Shown piece by piece: positions 49,222 through 57,218 of a DNA stretch of 64,000 bases. The stretch lies in assembly GCA_003513765.1 (NCBI GenBank), contig DONT01000002.1, positions 215 through 64,214 on the forward strand. The letters are read 5' to 3'. Position 1 is the stretch's first letter. Each line of letters begins with the position of its first letter. The translations under genes were made by a program, and so were the position numbers. Origin of the DNA: Jeotgalicoccus sp. GTDB taxonomy: Bacteria > Bacillota > Bacilli > Staphylococcales > Salinicoccaceae. The notes under the pieces are model-generated. The model did not search any database and had not been told where the DNA came from. It saw only the letters and a list, made by a program, of their open reading frames with translations.

Positions 49222-50895
49222 TTATTCAGGGAATGTTACATTTTCAATTCTGACGATTCCTACCGGGTCTAGTTCAACACCGTCTACAAGTGTATTGTTT
49301 ACACCGATACCAAGCTGACCGTAGTATAACGGTGTAATAGGCAGATCTTCCATTAATATTTCTTGTGCTATTGCATATGCTTCAACACGTTCGTTCTCAT
49401 CAGAAGTCTGCTGTCCTTCTTCTAAATAACCATCAAGCTCAGGATTAGAGTAATTCCAGCGGTTTCCTGACCCGTCCTGTGAGTCTGTATGGAACATCGG
49501 GTACAGCCCATAGTTTGGATCCCCTGTCACTGTAATCCACTGAAGCATGAACATATCATGGTTACCTTGATTAGCCATATCTAAAAACGCACCAAATTCA
49601 TATTGTTCAATCGTTACATCGATGCCGATTTCTCCTAAAGATTCCTGCATTATTAATGCGATATCTCTATTTTGTTCTGAATCCGATGTCCAGATAGTAG
49701 TATCGAAACCGTCAGGCATGCTGGAATTAGCCATATATTCTTTTGCTAAATCCAAATCAAAGGCCACTTCTTCCATGTCTTCATTGTGAGCGAAAACAGA
49801 GGGCGAAATATGATTTTTTGCATGGATACCGCGGTTATCCAGCACGCCGCTTATAATTTGCTCTCTGTCCAGAGCATGTGATATTGCCTTTCTGACATTT
49901 TCATCGTCAAAAGGTTCTTTTGTATAGTTGAATGCAAGGTAAGTCATTGATAAGCCGTCCTGGTCAATAATGTCTGTTGATTCATGATCTCGGACTCGGT
50001 CCATTGATGACGGATCTACAGTATCTGTAATGCTGATACCTCCTGTTTCCAACTCAGCCAGACGCGATGAATTCTCAGGGATAACACGATAAGTAACTGT
50101 ATTAAATTGACGTTCTCCACCGTGGAAATCCTCAAATTTTTCTAAGACAATTTCGTTACCGGGTATGCGTTCCTGTAACTTCAAGTGACCTGTACCGTCC
50201 GGTTTTTCAGAAATAACAGCACCGACATGGGTACCGATGTCTTCCGAGACAGCTTCAAAGTCTGTACCTCCTTGTTCACGCAAGTCATAATACTCTTCCA
50301 GAGTGACGTCCGAGCCTGCTTCATCTAAAGCATTTTGATAGTCTTCATCGATAACTTCTTTACTTAAAATACCTGCTGTATTGTGTGCAAGATGACTCGG
50401 CAGCGGTGTAAATGGATAATCTGTTGTTAAAACAATTTCATAGTCATCTGTAATCTCAATATTGTTAATCATCTCGAACATAAATGCAGCTGATGAACCT
50501 ACTGAAGGGTCGACTACACGTTCAAGTGTCGCTTTAACATCTTCAGCAGTAAACTCACTGCCGTTATGAAAAGTGGCACCTTCTTTAAGACCGAGTGTCC
50601 ACTTATCCCCATCCTGTTCAAATGAAGTAGCAAGACCTTCTGTTAATTCTAAATCGACTGTTTGTTCAATTAAAGTATCGTAAATCTGAGTTCTCAGCTG
50701 CGCGGAGGGTATATCATTCGATACGTGAGGATCCAGTGATACTGCTTCACTAATCATCCCAATCACTAAATCTCCCCCGCCGGATTCAGCTTCCGTATCC
50801 CCTTCAGCCGCTTCATCCACATCACTGTCGTCCGTACAGGCCGCAAGTACTAAAAGCATTGTAAAAAGCATTAATAGCCACAATTTCTTTTGCAT
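49222..50895 (-). CDS. Family 5 extracellular solute-binding lipoprotein (OppA/DppE/GsiB type)
   Basis: A 557-aa lipoprotein: signal peptide with lipobox LVLAAC, an acidic spacer, then a large SBP family 5 domain (GMISEAVSLDPHVSNDIPSA; GLKEGATFHNGSEFTAEDV; FNYTKEPFDDENVRKAISHA; ITPLYYGQ). It binds peptides, glutathione, nickel complexes or similar. No permease or ATPase gene is adjacent, so it must use a transporter encoded elsewhere. Starts at 50895 and 50907 are both possible. A sigma-A promoter with a cre site lies upstream, predicting carbon catabolite repression. Confidence 0.88.
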   Translation of the reverse strand: MQKKLWLLMLFTMLLVLAACTDDSDVDEAAEGDTEAESGGGDLVIGMISEAVSLDPHVSNDIPSAQLRTQIYDTLIEQTVDLELTEGLATSFEQDGDKWTLGLKEGATFHNGSEFTAEDVKATLERVVDPSVGSSAAFMFEMINNIEITDDYEIVLTTDYPFTPLPSHLAHNTAGILSKEVIDEDYQNALDEAGSDVTLEEYYDLREQGGTDFEAVSEDIGTHVGAVISEKPDGTGHLKLQERIPGNEIVLEKFEDFHGGERQFNTVTYRVIPENSSRLAELETGGISITDTVDPSSMDRVRDHESTDIIDQDGLSMTYLAFNYTKEPFDDENVRKAISHALDREQIISGVLDNRGIHAKNHISPSVFAHNEDMEEVAFDLDLAKEYMANSSMPDGFDTTIWTSDSEQNRDIALIMQESLGEIGIDVTIEQYEFGAFLDMANQGNHDMFMLQWITVTGDPNYGLYPMFHTDSQDGSGNRWNYSNPELDGYLEEGQQTSDENERVEAYAIAQEILMEDLPITPLYYGQLGIGVNNTLVDGVELDPVGIVRIENVTFPE

Positions 50896-50917
50896 AAAAC
50901 ACTTCATCCCCTTTATA

Positions 50918-50931
50918 TGTATACGCTTACA
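50918..50931. promoter_or_regulatory. CcpA cre site
   Basis: TGTATACGCTTACA matches TGWAARCGYTWNCW at 13 of 14 positions. It lies directly downstream of the -10 box, covering the start of transcription, which predicts repression. Confidence 0.7.
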
Positions 50932-50935
50932 AACC

Positions 50936-50964
50936 AGTATACCTTTCGGGAATCGAAATGACAA
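50936..50964 (-). promoter_or_regulatory. Sigma-A promoter of the solute-binding protein gene
   Basis: Minus strand -35 TTGTCA (50959-50964), 17 bases, -10 TATACT (50936-50941). Confidence 0.78.
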
Positions 50965-50989
50965 TCTGTTTTTTAAAGATTCTGTTAAT

Positions 50990-51703
50990 TTAGCGTTGGA
51001 GTTGTGCGGCTGCTTTTATAAATGCTCTGAATATTTTCTTTGATGCTTCGTCTACTAAATAAGTTCCTTCGGGATGCCACTGAATACCGATAACAAAATC
51101 GTGCTGAGCACTCTCCACCGCTTCGACAATTCTGTCGTCTGTCATTGCAGAAACTTGCAAACCCTCCGCCGGGTATTTGTTTGCCTGATGATGAAAACTG
51201 TTTGTCCTAATTTCTGTCTCACCGAGAATCTCATGAAGTTTCGTACCTTCTATAATGTTAACTTTATGGGATAAATAATCTTTCGCAGCATCCTGGTTAT
51301 GCTTCATCGTACTGTCGCCGTGCTGGGAATAGATATCCTGATACATCGTGCCGCCCTGCTGCACATTTAATATTTGAGCTCCCCGGCATATACCGAGAAT
51401 CGGCTTGCCTGCTTCAAGGGCATATTCTATCAGTTTCATTTCATAGAGATCACGCCCCGGTTCTATCGTACCCATTTTCTGATGCGGACTTTCTCCAAAA
51501 AATGAAGGCTCAATATCATCACCGCCTGATAGCAGCAGTCCGTCAATATTCTCTATCTGCTTTTTAATTAATACGTCGTCTTCTACCTTAGCCAGTATTA
51601 CCGGTACACCTTCTTCACCTGCTATCGCAATACTGTAATTCTCAGGCAGCCTGAGTCCGTCACTGCTTATAAACGTTGTTACACCAATAACCGGGTTAGT
51701 CAT
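50990..51703 (-). CDS. Peptidase C26 family gamma-glutamyl hydrolase (PuuD-like), copy A
   Basis: A 237-aa class I glutamine amidotransferase-like hydrolase. The nucleophile Cys is in GICRGAQILNV, SGGDDIEP is the oxyanion/substrate loop, and the His-Glu pair is in IGIQWHPEGTY. Relatives hydrolyse gamma-glutamyl-GABA or other gamma-glutamyl amides. I use the ATG at 51703 with AAGGAGAGAG upstream. A paralog (about half identical by eye) lies immediately upstream, separated by a terminator, so the two are separately transcribed or attenuated. Confidence 0.88.
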   Translation of the reverse strand: MTNPVIGVTTFISSDGLRLPENYSIAIAGEEGVPVILAKVEDDVLIKKQIENIDGLLLSGGDDIEPSFFGESPHQKMGTIEPGRDLYEMKLIEYALEAGKPILGICRGAQILNVQQGGTMYQDIYSQHGDSTMKHNQDAAKDYLSHKVNIIEGTKLHEILGETEIRTNSFHHQANKYPAEGLQVSAMTDDRIVEAVESAQHDFVIGIQWHPEGTYLVDEASKKIFRAFIKAAAQLQR

Positions 51704-51769
51704 ATACTCTCTCCTTACATTTAGCATTTACCTTAGATTTTATCAGAATATTTAAAACTTAACACTAAA

Positions 51770-51798
51770 AAGAAAAACAGCAGGTTATTTACCTGCTG
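51770..51798 (-). terminator. Terminator after C26 copy B
   Basis: The stem CAGCAGGT / ACCTGCTG overlaps the stop codon of copy B and is followed on the minus strand by T-rich sequence. Confidence 0.75.
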
Positions 51799-52495
51799 CT
51801 GCTACAAATCTTCTTATAATATTCTGAGAGGATTCATCAGTATGATACCTCTCCTCAGGGTGCCACTGCAGCCCGATAACAAACTCGTGCTCAGTGCTCT
51901 CTATCGCTTCTATAATGCCATCGTTTGTCTTGGCAGCAACATGGAATCCCGGTGCGACTTCATTCACTGCCTGGTGATGGTTACTGATTGTAAATATTTC
52001 TTCCTGTTTAACAATGTCGTACATCTTACTATCTTTTTTAATGTTCACTTTATGAGTGAAATGCTCTTTGCTGTCATTCCTCTGGTGCTTAATCAATTCT
52101 GTACCTTCTTCTATCTGACTGTAAATATCCTGGTATATCGTTCCGCCCTCGTGAATATTCAGCATATGTGAACCGCGGCAGATGCCGAGAACTGGTATGC
52201 CTCTTTCCAAAGCGTAATCGATAAGTTTCCATTCATACTCATCACGTTCAGGTTCTATATTACCTAGTTTCTGATGCGGATCCTGATCATATAATGCCGG
52301 ATCAACATCATCGCCGCCGGTCAGCAGCAATGCATCTATATTCTCAACTTGCGCTTTAATTAAATCTTCATTCTCAATTTCAGGTAGCAGCACCGGAACC
52401 CCATGTTCTCTGCTGATGACATCTATAAATCTCTTAGGGACTTCCTGATTGTTTTTACCGATAAAAGTCGTGATTCCTATAAGCGGTTGCTTCAT
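51785..52495 (-). CDS. Peptidase C26 family gamma-glutamyl hydrolase (PuuD-like), copy B
   Basis: A 236-aa paralog of copy A with the same motifs: TGGDDVDPALY, GICRGSHMLNI (nucleophile Cys) and IGLQWHPEERYH. SD AGAAGGAG. No puuA, puuB or puuC genes are adjacent, so a role in putrescine breakdown is not supported by context; turnover of gamma-glutamyl peptides is an alternative. The duplication looks old because the copies have diverged over the whole length. Confidence 0.88.
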   Translation of the reverse strand: MKQPLIGITTFIGKNNQEVPKRFIDVISREHGVPVLLPEIENEDLIKAQVENIDALLLTGGDDVDPALYDQDPHQKLGNIEPERDEYEWKLIDYALERGIPVLGICRGSHMLNIHEGGTIYQDIYSQIEEGTELIKHQRNDSKEHFTHKVNIKKDSKMYDIVKQEEIFTISNHHQAVNEVAPGFHVAAKTNDGIIEAIESTEHEFVIGLQWHPEERYHTDESSQNIIRRFVAAAGK

Positions 52496-52585
52496 AATGA
52501 TTACTCCTTCTATAATTCAATTCTAACTTCAATAGCTATATATAGCCGGATTCAAAAGTTTTTAATCATTTTGAACATAAAAATT

Positions 52586-52620
52586 AAAAAAAGGCATCTC
52601 CGGAATGGATATGCCTTTTT
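52586..52620. terminator. Terminator of the mhq operon
   Basis: The stem AAAAAGGCATCTCC / GGATATGCCTTTTT with an internal mismatch, A-run and T-run on the two sides, 10 bases past the mhqD stop. Confidence 0.82.
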
Positions 52621-52629
52621 ACTGTATTA

Positions 52630-53226
52630 TTAATGTTTGTTCAGCCATTCTTTACCTGCAACGAGCGCTTCCTGAGGAAGTGTATGCCCGTTCACCCAGA
52701 TATGCGTTACATCGGCGTTACGTTCTTCAAACAGTCTGATTACTCTTTCACTTTCAGACTCCGGTACGATAGGGTCTCCCTTACCTAATGACAGGAATAC
52801 TTTAACATCGCTGAAGTCATGTTTTTTCTCAAGGTCTGTTGGATATAATGGGGCAAACAGCATTGCTTTTTTAAATTTTTCTTCCTGCTGCAGCATTAAC
52901 TGAATTGCAATATTCGAGCCGTTTGAGAATCCGACGAAGATTACATCTCTTAACTTAAAATCGTGTTCTTCCGCTTTGTCTGCAATAAATTTATACAGTT
53001 CGTTACCGCGGAATTCAAGGTCTTCCCAATCATAGTTTCCTTCGCCGAGACGGCGGAAGTAGCGGTTCATACCATTTTCTTTTACGTTACCGCGAATGCT
53101 GAGAACATTATACTCAGGATTTAAAGCTTGTGCCAACGGCAGTAAATCTGTTTCTGTTCCGCCTGTACCGTGAAGTAAAACAAATACCGGTGCACCTTTT
53201 TTATTCTCGTTATAAATATGTTCCAT
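52630..53226 (-). CDS. mhqD: MhqD-like carboxylesterase (alpha/beta hydrolase)
   Basis: A 198-aa alpha/beta hydrolase of the phospholipase/carboxylesterase family. LLHGTGGTETD is the oxyanion loop, the nucleophile Ser is in VGFSNGSN near 105, the acid follows LSLGKGDPIVP and the His is in VNGHTLP. S. aureus and Bacillus MhqD have the same size and lie next to ring-cleavage dioxygenases in quinone-induced operons. It is last in this operon. SD TAGGAG. Confidence 0.88.
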   Translation of the reverse strand: MEHIYNENKKGAPVFVLLHGTGGTETDLLPLAQALNPEYNVLSIRGNVKENGMNRYFRRLGEGNYDWEDLEFRGNELYKFIADKAEEHDFKLRDVIFVGFSNGSNIAIQLMLQQEEKFKKAMLFAPLYPTDLEKKHDFSDVKVFLSLGKGDPIVPESESERVIRLFEERNADVTHIWVNGHTLPQEALVAGKEWLNKH

Positions 53227-53245
53227 AAATTATCGCTCCTAAAAA

Positions 53246-53860
53246 TTATTTGGGTCTTTCTATCGTAAACATCCGGCCGATTTCTGCGTAATCATTGCCT
53301 GCCAGTCTGCTGACCGCGCCAAGCTGTTCTACATCAACATAGCCGTTTTCAGCATTATACACTGACTCATCCAGATGAAAGTGTTCAATTTTTAAAAACA
53401 GGACGTCAGTTGTCGGCTCATCACCGTCATAAATAACATGCCTATCATAAAGCGTAGTCTCAAATCTTGCTTTCGCTTCTTTTAAACCCGGCACTTTTAC
53501 CGATTCAGATTCAACCGGGGTAAAGTCGGCATAGTTCAATTCACTGTCTTCCGGTGCAAGCTGTGCTGCTGTAATATTGGCAAGTTCCACATTCGACATA
53601 TCAACAACGTGAACGACCGCTTCTTTACCGGACATAATATTTCTCGCTGTATCTTTCGGTTCGCTGCTGATTCTCTGCACTGCAATCGACAGAATCGCCG
53701 GTCTGTAAGTGACAATATTGAAATAGCTGAACGGTGCCACGTTAACGACCCCGTCTGCTGATTCCGTTGATACTAATGCAATAGGTCTCGGTACAACCGT
53801 GCCGATCAGTATTTTATTTTTCTCTTTAGTAGTTAAATCATCTTTTGAAAAGCTGAACAT
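53246..53860 (-). CDS. Flavin reductase-like FMN-binding protein
   Basis: A 204-aa split-barrel flavoprotein of the flavin reductase-like family (KILIGTVVPRPIALVSTESADG; VAPFSYFNIVTYRPAILSIAV; SGKEAVVHVV). Relatives bind FMN and reduce flavins or act as stand-alone reductases. It is not in the three-gene S. aureus mhqRED operon, so here the module is larger; a reduced flavin or quinone reductase would fit the pathway. SD AAGGGG. Confidence 0.86.
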   Translation of the reverse strand: MFSFSKDDLTTKEKNKILIGTVVPRPIALVSTESADGVVNVAPFSYFNIVTYRPAILSIAVQRISSEPKDTARNIMSGKEAVVHVVDMSNVELANITAAQLAPEDSELNYADFTPVESESVKVPGLKEAKARFETTLYDRHVIYDGDEPTTDVLFLKIEHFHLDESVYNAENGYVDVEQLGAVSRLAGNDYAEIGRMFTIERPK

Positions 53861-53873
53861 GATATATCGCCCC

Positions 53874-54767
53874 TTAAAGGTTTAGCTTCGGCATTGTTCT
53901 TTCGTACTCTTCTCTTTTGTGCTCGTACTGCGGCGGAAGCTGCATAGAAGAGCCAAGTTCTGATTTATCTTCATCTACATCGAAGCCCGGTTCATCAGTC
54001 GCGAATTCAAATACAACATCGCCCCGCTCGCTCGTATATATCGATTTAAAATAGTTTCTGTCTCTGACTTCAGTAACACCGAAATTCTTGCTTTGCAGTA
54101 ATGTCTGCCATTCTTCTAAAATTTCTAGATTCGGTACTGACCATGCGATATGGTGCACTGTACCGATACCGAATCTGCCTCTTGGTTCAGGCGGCAGTTC
54201 AGTGATGATGTGATGCTTCTCTTCACCTGCTGTTTCGAAGTGGAGATTTCTGTCATTAATATCGAGCTCGTTTAAGCCCATCGTACGTACTAAAAGCTCT
54301 TTCGTACCGTCAGGATTGCCTGACAGTAATACTGCACCGTGGAAGCCGGTAATATCTTTCTTATCAGCTTCGCTGTCTCCTTCAACCAGAGCGAGCTCCA
54401 GTCCATGCACATCGTCAAACTGAAGTGTGTCCTGTCCGAACAACTGAGTAATTTCAGTATTTATATTTAACTCTTTCAAGTGATCTTGCCATTGTGTCAT
54501 ACTGCCTTTCGGAATTCTGAATGCAATTCTTCCGACCTGGCCGCTGCCTTTAACACCCGGTCTGTCGACAACCCAGTTAAAGAACGTAATAATCGTTCCC
54601 GGATTTCCGTCGTAATCTCCGAAGTATAAGTGATAAACACCCGGATCATCGAAGTTGACTGTCTGCTTAACTAATCTTAAGCCGAGGACGTCTCTGTAGA
54701 ACTCTATATTTTCATTCGGATCACCGACAATTGCTGTAATGTGATGAATTCTTTTAATTGCTTCCAT
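53874..54767 (-). CDS. Ring-cleaving dioxygenase, MhqO/MhqA-like (second copy)
   Basis: A 297-aa tandem VOC-fold enzyme for extradiol cleavage of hydroquinones or catechols. The metal ligands are expected at His in RIHHITAIVGD (about residue 8), His in TVHHIAWSVP (about 210) and Glu in VVFEFATDEPGFD (about 260). It is paralogous to the next gene upstream. SD GGGGAAG. Confidence 0.88.
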   Translation of the reverse strand: MEAIKRIHHITAIVGDPNENIEFYRDVLGLRLVKQTVNFDDPGVYHLYFGDYDGNPGTIITFFNWVVDRPGVKGSGQVGRIAFRIPKGSMTQWQDHLKELNINTEITQLFGQDTLQFDDVHGLELALVEGDSEADKKDITGFHGAVLLSGNPDGTKELLVRTMGLNELDINDRNLHFETAGEEKHHIITELPPEPRGRFGIGTVHHIAWSVPNLEILEEWQTLLQSKNFGVTEVRDRNYFKSIYTSERGDVVFEFATDEPGFDVDEDKSELGSSMQLPPQYEHKREEYERTMPKLNL

Positions 54768-54785
54768 TTATATTCTTCCCCTTTA

Positions 54786-55745
54786 TTATTTACTTCTTGT
54801 AGTATCAAATGGTCTAATGGCTGCTTCAATCTGTGCGCGTTTCGGCTCTAAAAACGGCGGCAATGCAAGACTTTCACCTAATGTTTCGTACGGCTCGTCT
54901 CCCATGAATCCAGGTCCGTCTGTAGATAATTCAATCAGAATATGGCCAACGCGTGCATATAACGCTTCAAAGTAGAAACGGTCTACAAGTCCCGAGTTAC
55001 CGATACCCATCTTGCGGTATTTATCTTTCCACGCTGCAAGTGCTGCGTGATCTTCAACTCTGAATGACACGTGGTGTACTTCACCGTAACCCTGACGTCC
55101 TTCAGTACCTTCATCTTTACGAAGAATAACCTGACCGCCGTTACCGCCTTCGCCAACATCTAAAAGTATTACATTGTCTTCTTCAAGAACCGGTTTCATA
55201 CCGTAAACTTCCTGAAGAACTTTTTTGAAATCATCGTAATAGCTTACTGTAATCTCAATCGGACCAAGTCCGTATACTGCTTTATCTTCTGGTACAGGAC
55301 CGTTTTTCCACGGTTTACCAGGCGCTACACCTTCGTTATTTTCATCCGAGAATAACTGATAGCGCTGACCGTCAGACTCTTCAAACGGCAGTACTTTTTT
55401 ACCGAACAATTCTTGAATACCGCTATGCGTTACACCATTTTCTTCAAAGCGGTTTAAATAATACTCAAGCGCTGCATCGTTTGGCACTCTGAGTCCTGTT
55501 CTCGAAATCGAGTTAGTCCCTTTCGAACCTTTAGGATTATTCGGGAAATCAAAGAAAGTCATATCCGTACCCGGTGATCCTTCATCATCAGCAAAGAATG
55601 TGTGGTAAGTCTGAATATCATCCTGGTTTACAGTTTTCTTAACCAGACGCATGCCGACAACTTCCGTCATAAATTCATAATTTCTCATCGCATTGTCTGT
55701 CATCGCTGTTACGTGGTGTATACCTTTTAAATTTTCATTAGTCAT
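54786..55745 (-). CDS. mhqE: Ring-cleaving dioxygenase, MhqE/MhqO-like
   Basis: A 319-aa tandem VOC-fold extradiol dioxygenase. Expected ligands: His in GIHHVTAMTD (about 9), His in GEVHHVSFRVED (about 224) and Glu in LIELSTDGPGF (about 273). I use the ATG at 55745 with GGAGGAAG upstream, not the TTG five codons earlier. It follows the MarR regulator by 18 bases, as in S. aureus mhqRED. Confidence 0.9.
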   Translation of the reverse strand: MTNENLKGIHHVTAMTDNAMRNYEFMTEVVGMRLVKKTVNQDDIQTYHTFFADDEGSPGTDMTFFDFPNNPKGSKGTNSISRTGLRVPNDAALEYYLNRFEENGVTHSGIQELFGKKVLPFEESDGQRYQLFSDENNEGVAPGKPWKNGPVPEDKAVYGLGPIEITVSYYDDFKKVLQEVYGMKPVLEEDNVILLDVGEGGNGGQVILRKDEGTEGRQGYGEVHHVSFRVEDHAALAAWKDKYRKMGIGNSGLVDRFYFEALYARVGHILIELSTDGPGFMGDEPYETLGESLALPPFLEPKRAQIEAAIRPFDTTRSK

Positions 55746-55763
55746 AATGTCTTCCTCCAAGTT

Positions 55764-56204
55764 TTATTTAAGCAGGCTTTCTGCGTGCAGCCCGATTCGT
55801 TTTAATAGATTGATTGCATCTGCTACTTCTTCGTTATCCCACTCATCAAATATTGTATTGATCAGTGCTTCCTGTTCTACAACTCTTGTGTCCATATACT
55901 CTTTACCATCATCGGTAATGCAGGCAAACATTACCCTTCTGTCTTCAGGGCATGGTTTTCTGTACAGAAAACCTTTCTTTTCAAGTTTATCTATAACGTA
56001 AGTGATGCTGCCTGTTCCCATCAGTACCTTTTTACCGATTGCCTGAATCGGCTGATCACCTTTGTGATACAGCAGCTCCATTACCGCATATTCATTGAGG
56101 TTAATTTCTTTCTTTAAAAAGTCCTGTTTAATAAGTTTCTGTACGGACTGTGAGGATTTTATAAAAACAGTAAATGCTTTTATACGCGCTTCCTTTTCGT
56201 TCAT
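55764..56204 (-). CDS. mhqR: MhqR: MarR-family quinone-responsive repressor
   Basis: A 146-aa winged helix protein. KDFLKKEINLNEYAVMELLY, VLMGTGSITYVIDKLEKKGFL (recognition helix) and RKPCPEDRRVMFACITDDG (wing) are clear. One Cys is in the wing (RKPCPED). It is the first gene of the operon, with an MhqR-like palindrome in its promoter spacer, fitting autorepression relieved by quinones. SD AAGGAGG. Confidence 0.9.
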   Translation of the reverse strand: MNEKEARIKAFTVFIKSSQSVQKLIKQDFLKKEINLNEYAVMELLYHKGDQPIQAIGKKVLMGTGSITYVIDKLEKKGFLYRKPCPEDRRVMFACITDDGKEYMDTRVVEQEALINTIFDEWDNEEVADAINLLKRIGLHAESLLK

Positions 56205-56239
56205 GTCTGCACCTCCTTATATAGCTCATTTCTGTATAT

Positions 56240-56251
56240 ATTAAATTTAAT
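56240..56251. repeat. 12-bp palindrome ATTAAATTTAAT, copy 1
   Basis: A perfect palindrome in the mhqR leader. An identical copy lies at 56298-56309. Both are AT-only, so chance is possible. Confidence 0.4.
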
Positions 56252-56259
56252 CTAATTGC

Positions 56260-56288
56260 AGTATAATACTTAGAATTCGAAATATCAA
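56260..56288 (-). promoter_or_regulatory. Sigma-A promoter of the mhq operon
   Basis: Minus strand -35 TTGATA (56283-56288), 17 bases, -10 TATACT (56260-56265). The MhqR-like operator fills the spacer. Confidence 0.82.
56267..56284. promoter_or_regulatory. MhqR operator
   Basis: Minus strand TATTTCGAATTCTAAGTA resembles the MhqR site TATCTCGAATTCGAGATA (14 of 18 positions, identical TCGAATTC core). It sits between -35 and -10. Confidence 0.75.
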
Positions 56289-56297
56289 GGATAATAC

Positions 56298-56309
56298 ATT
56301 AAATTTAAT
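56298..56309. repeat. 12-bp palindrome ATTAAATTTAAT, copy 2
   Basis: Identical to 56240-56251; the two are 58 bp apart centre to centre and flank the mhq promoter. Confidence 0.4.
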
Positions 56310-56408
56310 ATATTTTTAAATTATGAGCTATCTGAATATTTATTGTATTGAAATATTTGTTATGCTAATGTTATGAAAAATTCACTTTTACTATAAAGAA
56401 GGTTTGCA

Positions 56409-57218
56409 ATGATTACGCTGAAAGAACTAACGACGATTAAGAACCTCAGACTAATCGGAGAACTGGAACACAATATTTGGAATTCGCCGCCGCTGCCGAT
56501 TCACCAGACGCTGACTGCAGTTAAAAACGGCGGTGTTATTATCGGCGCTTTTGATGAAGATACTTTTATCGGTTTCAGTTATGGCTTTACCGGATTTAAG
56601 GACGGTCAAACATATCTCGTTTCTCACATGCTGGGAGTAGAAAAAGAATATCGTTCCAGAAAAATAGGGGAAAAGCTTAAAAGAAAACAGCGGGAGATTG
56701 CCATTAATAAAGGATATTCATTGATACGCTGGACATATGACCCTCTTGAAACACGCAATGCATATTTAAACCTGACTAAACTCAACGGCATTTGTTCTGT
56801 TTATAAAGAAAATGCATACGGTGAAATGAAGGACAGCATCAACAAAGGGCTGCCATCTGACCGTTTTGAAGTTCACTGGCACATAGCAAGTGAACATGTA
56901 TCAGAAAAAGAGAAGGCTGATTACAGAAGTGCTGTTCCATTAAATGAAGTCAGCATTTCTAACAACCTGCCGGTCAGTACGATGTTTCACAATGAACAAT
57001 ATGATGCAGAGTTATATTCTCTCGAAGTTCCAAAAGATTTTCAGTATGTTAAATCTCAAAATCATGCACTCGCACTGGAGTGGAGAATGAATACCAGAAG
57101 TATATTTCAGAAACTTTTTGCCACAGGATATGCTGCGGTTCATTTAATTCCCGGGAAATATACCGCGAAATACATATTTGTTAAGAAAAACACATTACAG
57201 CTTGGAGGACATAATTAA
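56409..57218 (+). CDS. COG3375-type GNAT acetyltransferase
   Basis: A 269-aa protein with a GNAT core in the first 150 residues (GFSYGFTGFKDGQTYLVSHM; EYRSRKIGEKLKRKQREIA, the acetyl-CoA loop; YDPLETRNAYLNLTKLNGIC). It matches the family of predicted acetyltransferases often next to M20 amidohydrolases, and here it overlaps the carbamoylase gene by one base. The substrate is probably an amino acid derivative; this is inference. A Noc-like site lies near its 3' end. Confidence 0.85.
   Translation: MITLKELTTIKNLRLIGELEHNIWNSPPLPIHQTLTAVKNGGVIIGAFDEDTFIGFSYGFTGFKDGQTYLVSHMLGVEKEYRSRKIGEKLKRKQREIAINKGYSLIRWTYDPLETRNAYLNLTKLNGICSVYKENAYGEMKDSINKGLPSDRFEVHWHIASEHVSEKEKADYRSAVPLNEVSISNNLPVSTMFHNEQYDAELYSLEVPKDFQYVKSQNHALALEWRMNTRSIFQKLFATGYAAVHLIPGKYTAKYIFVKKNTLQLGGHN
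57146..57159. promoter_or_regulatory. Candidate Noc-binding site (NBS-like)
   Basis: AATTCCCGGGAAAT matches ATTTCCCGGGAAAT at 13 of 14 positions, inside the acetyltransferase gene. Confidence 0.5.
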
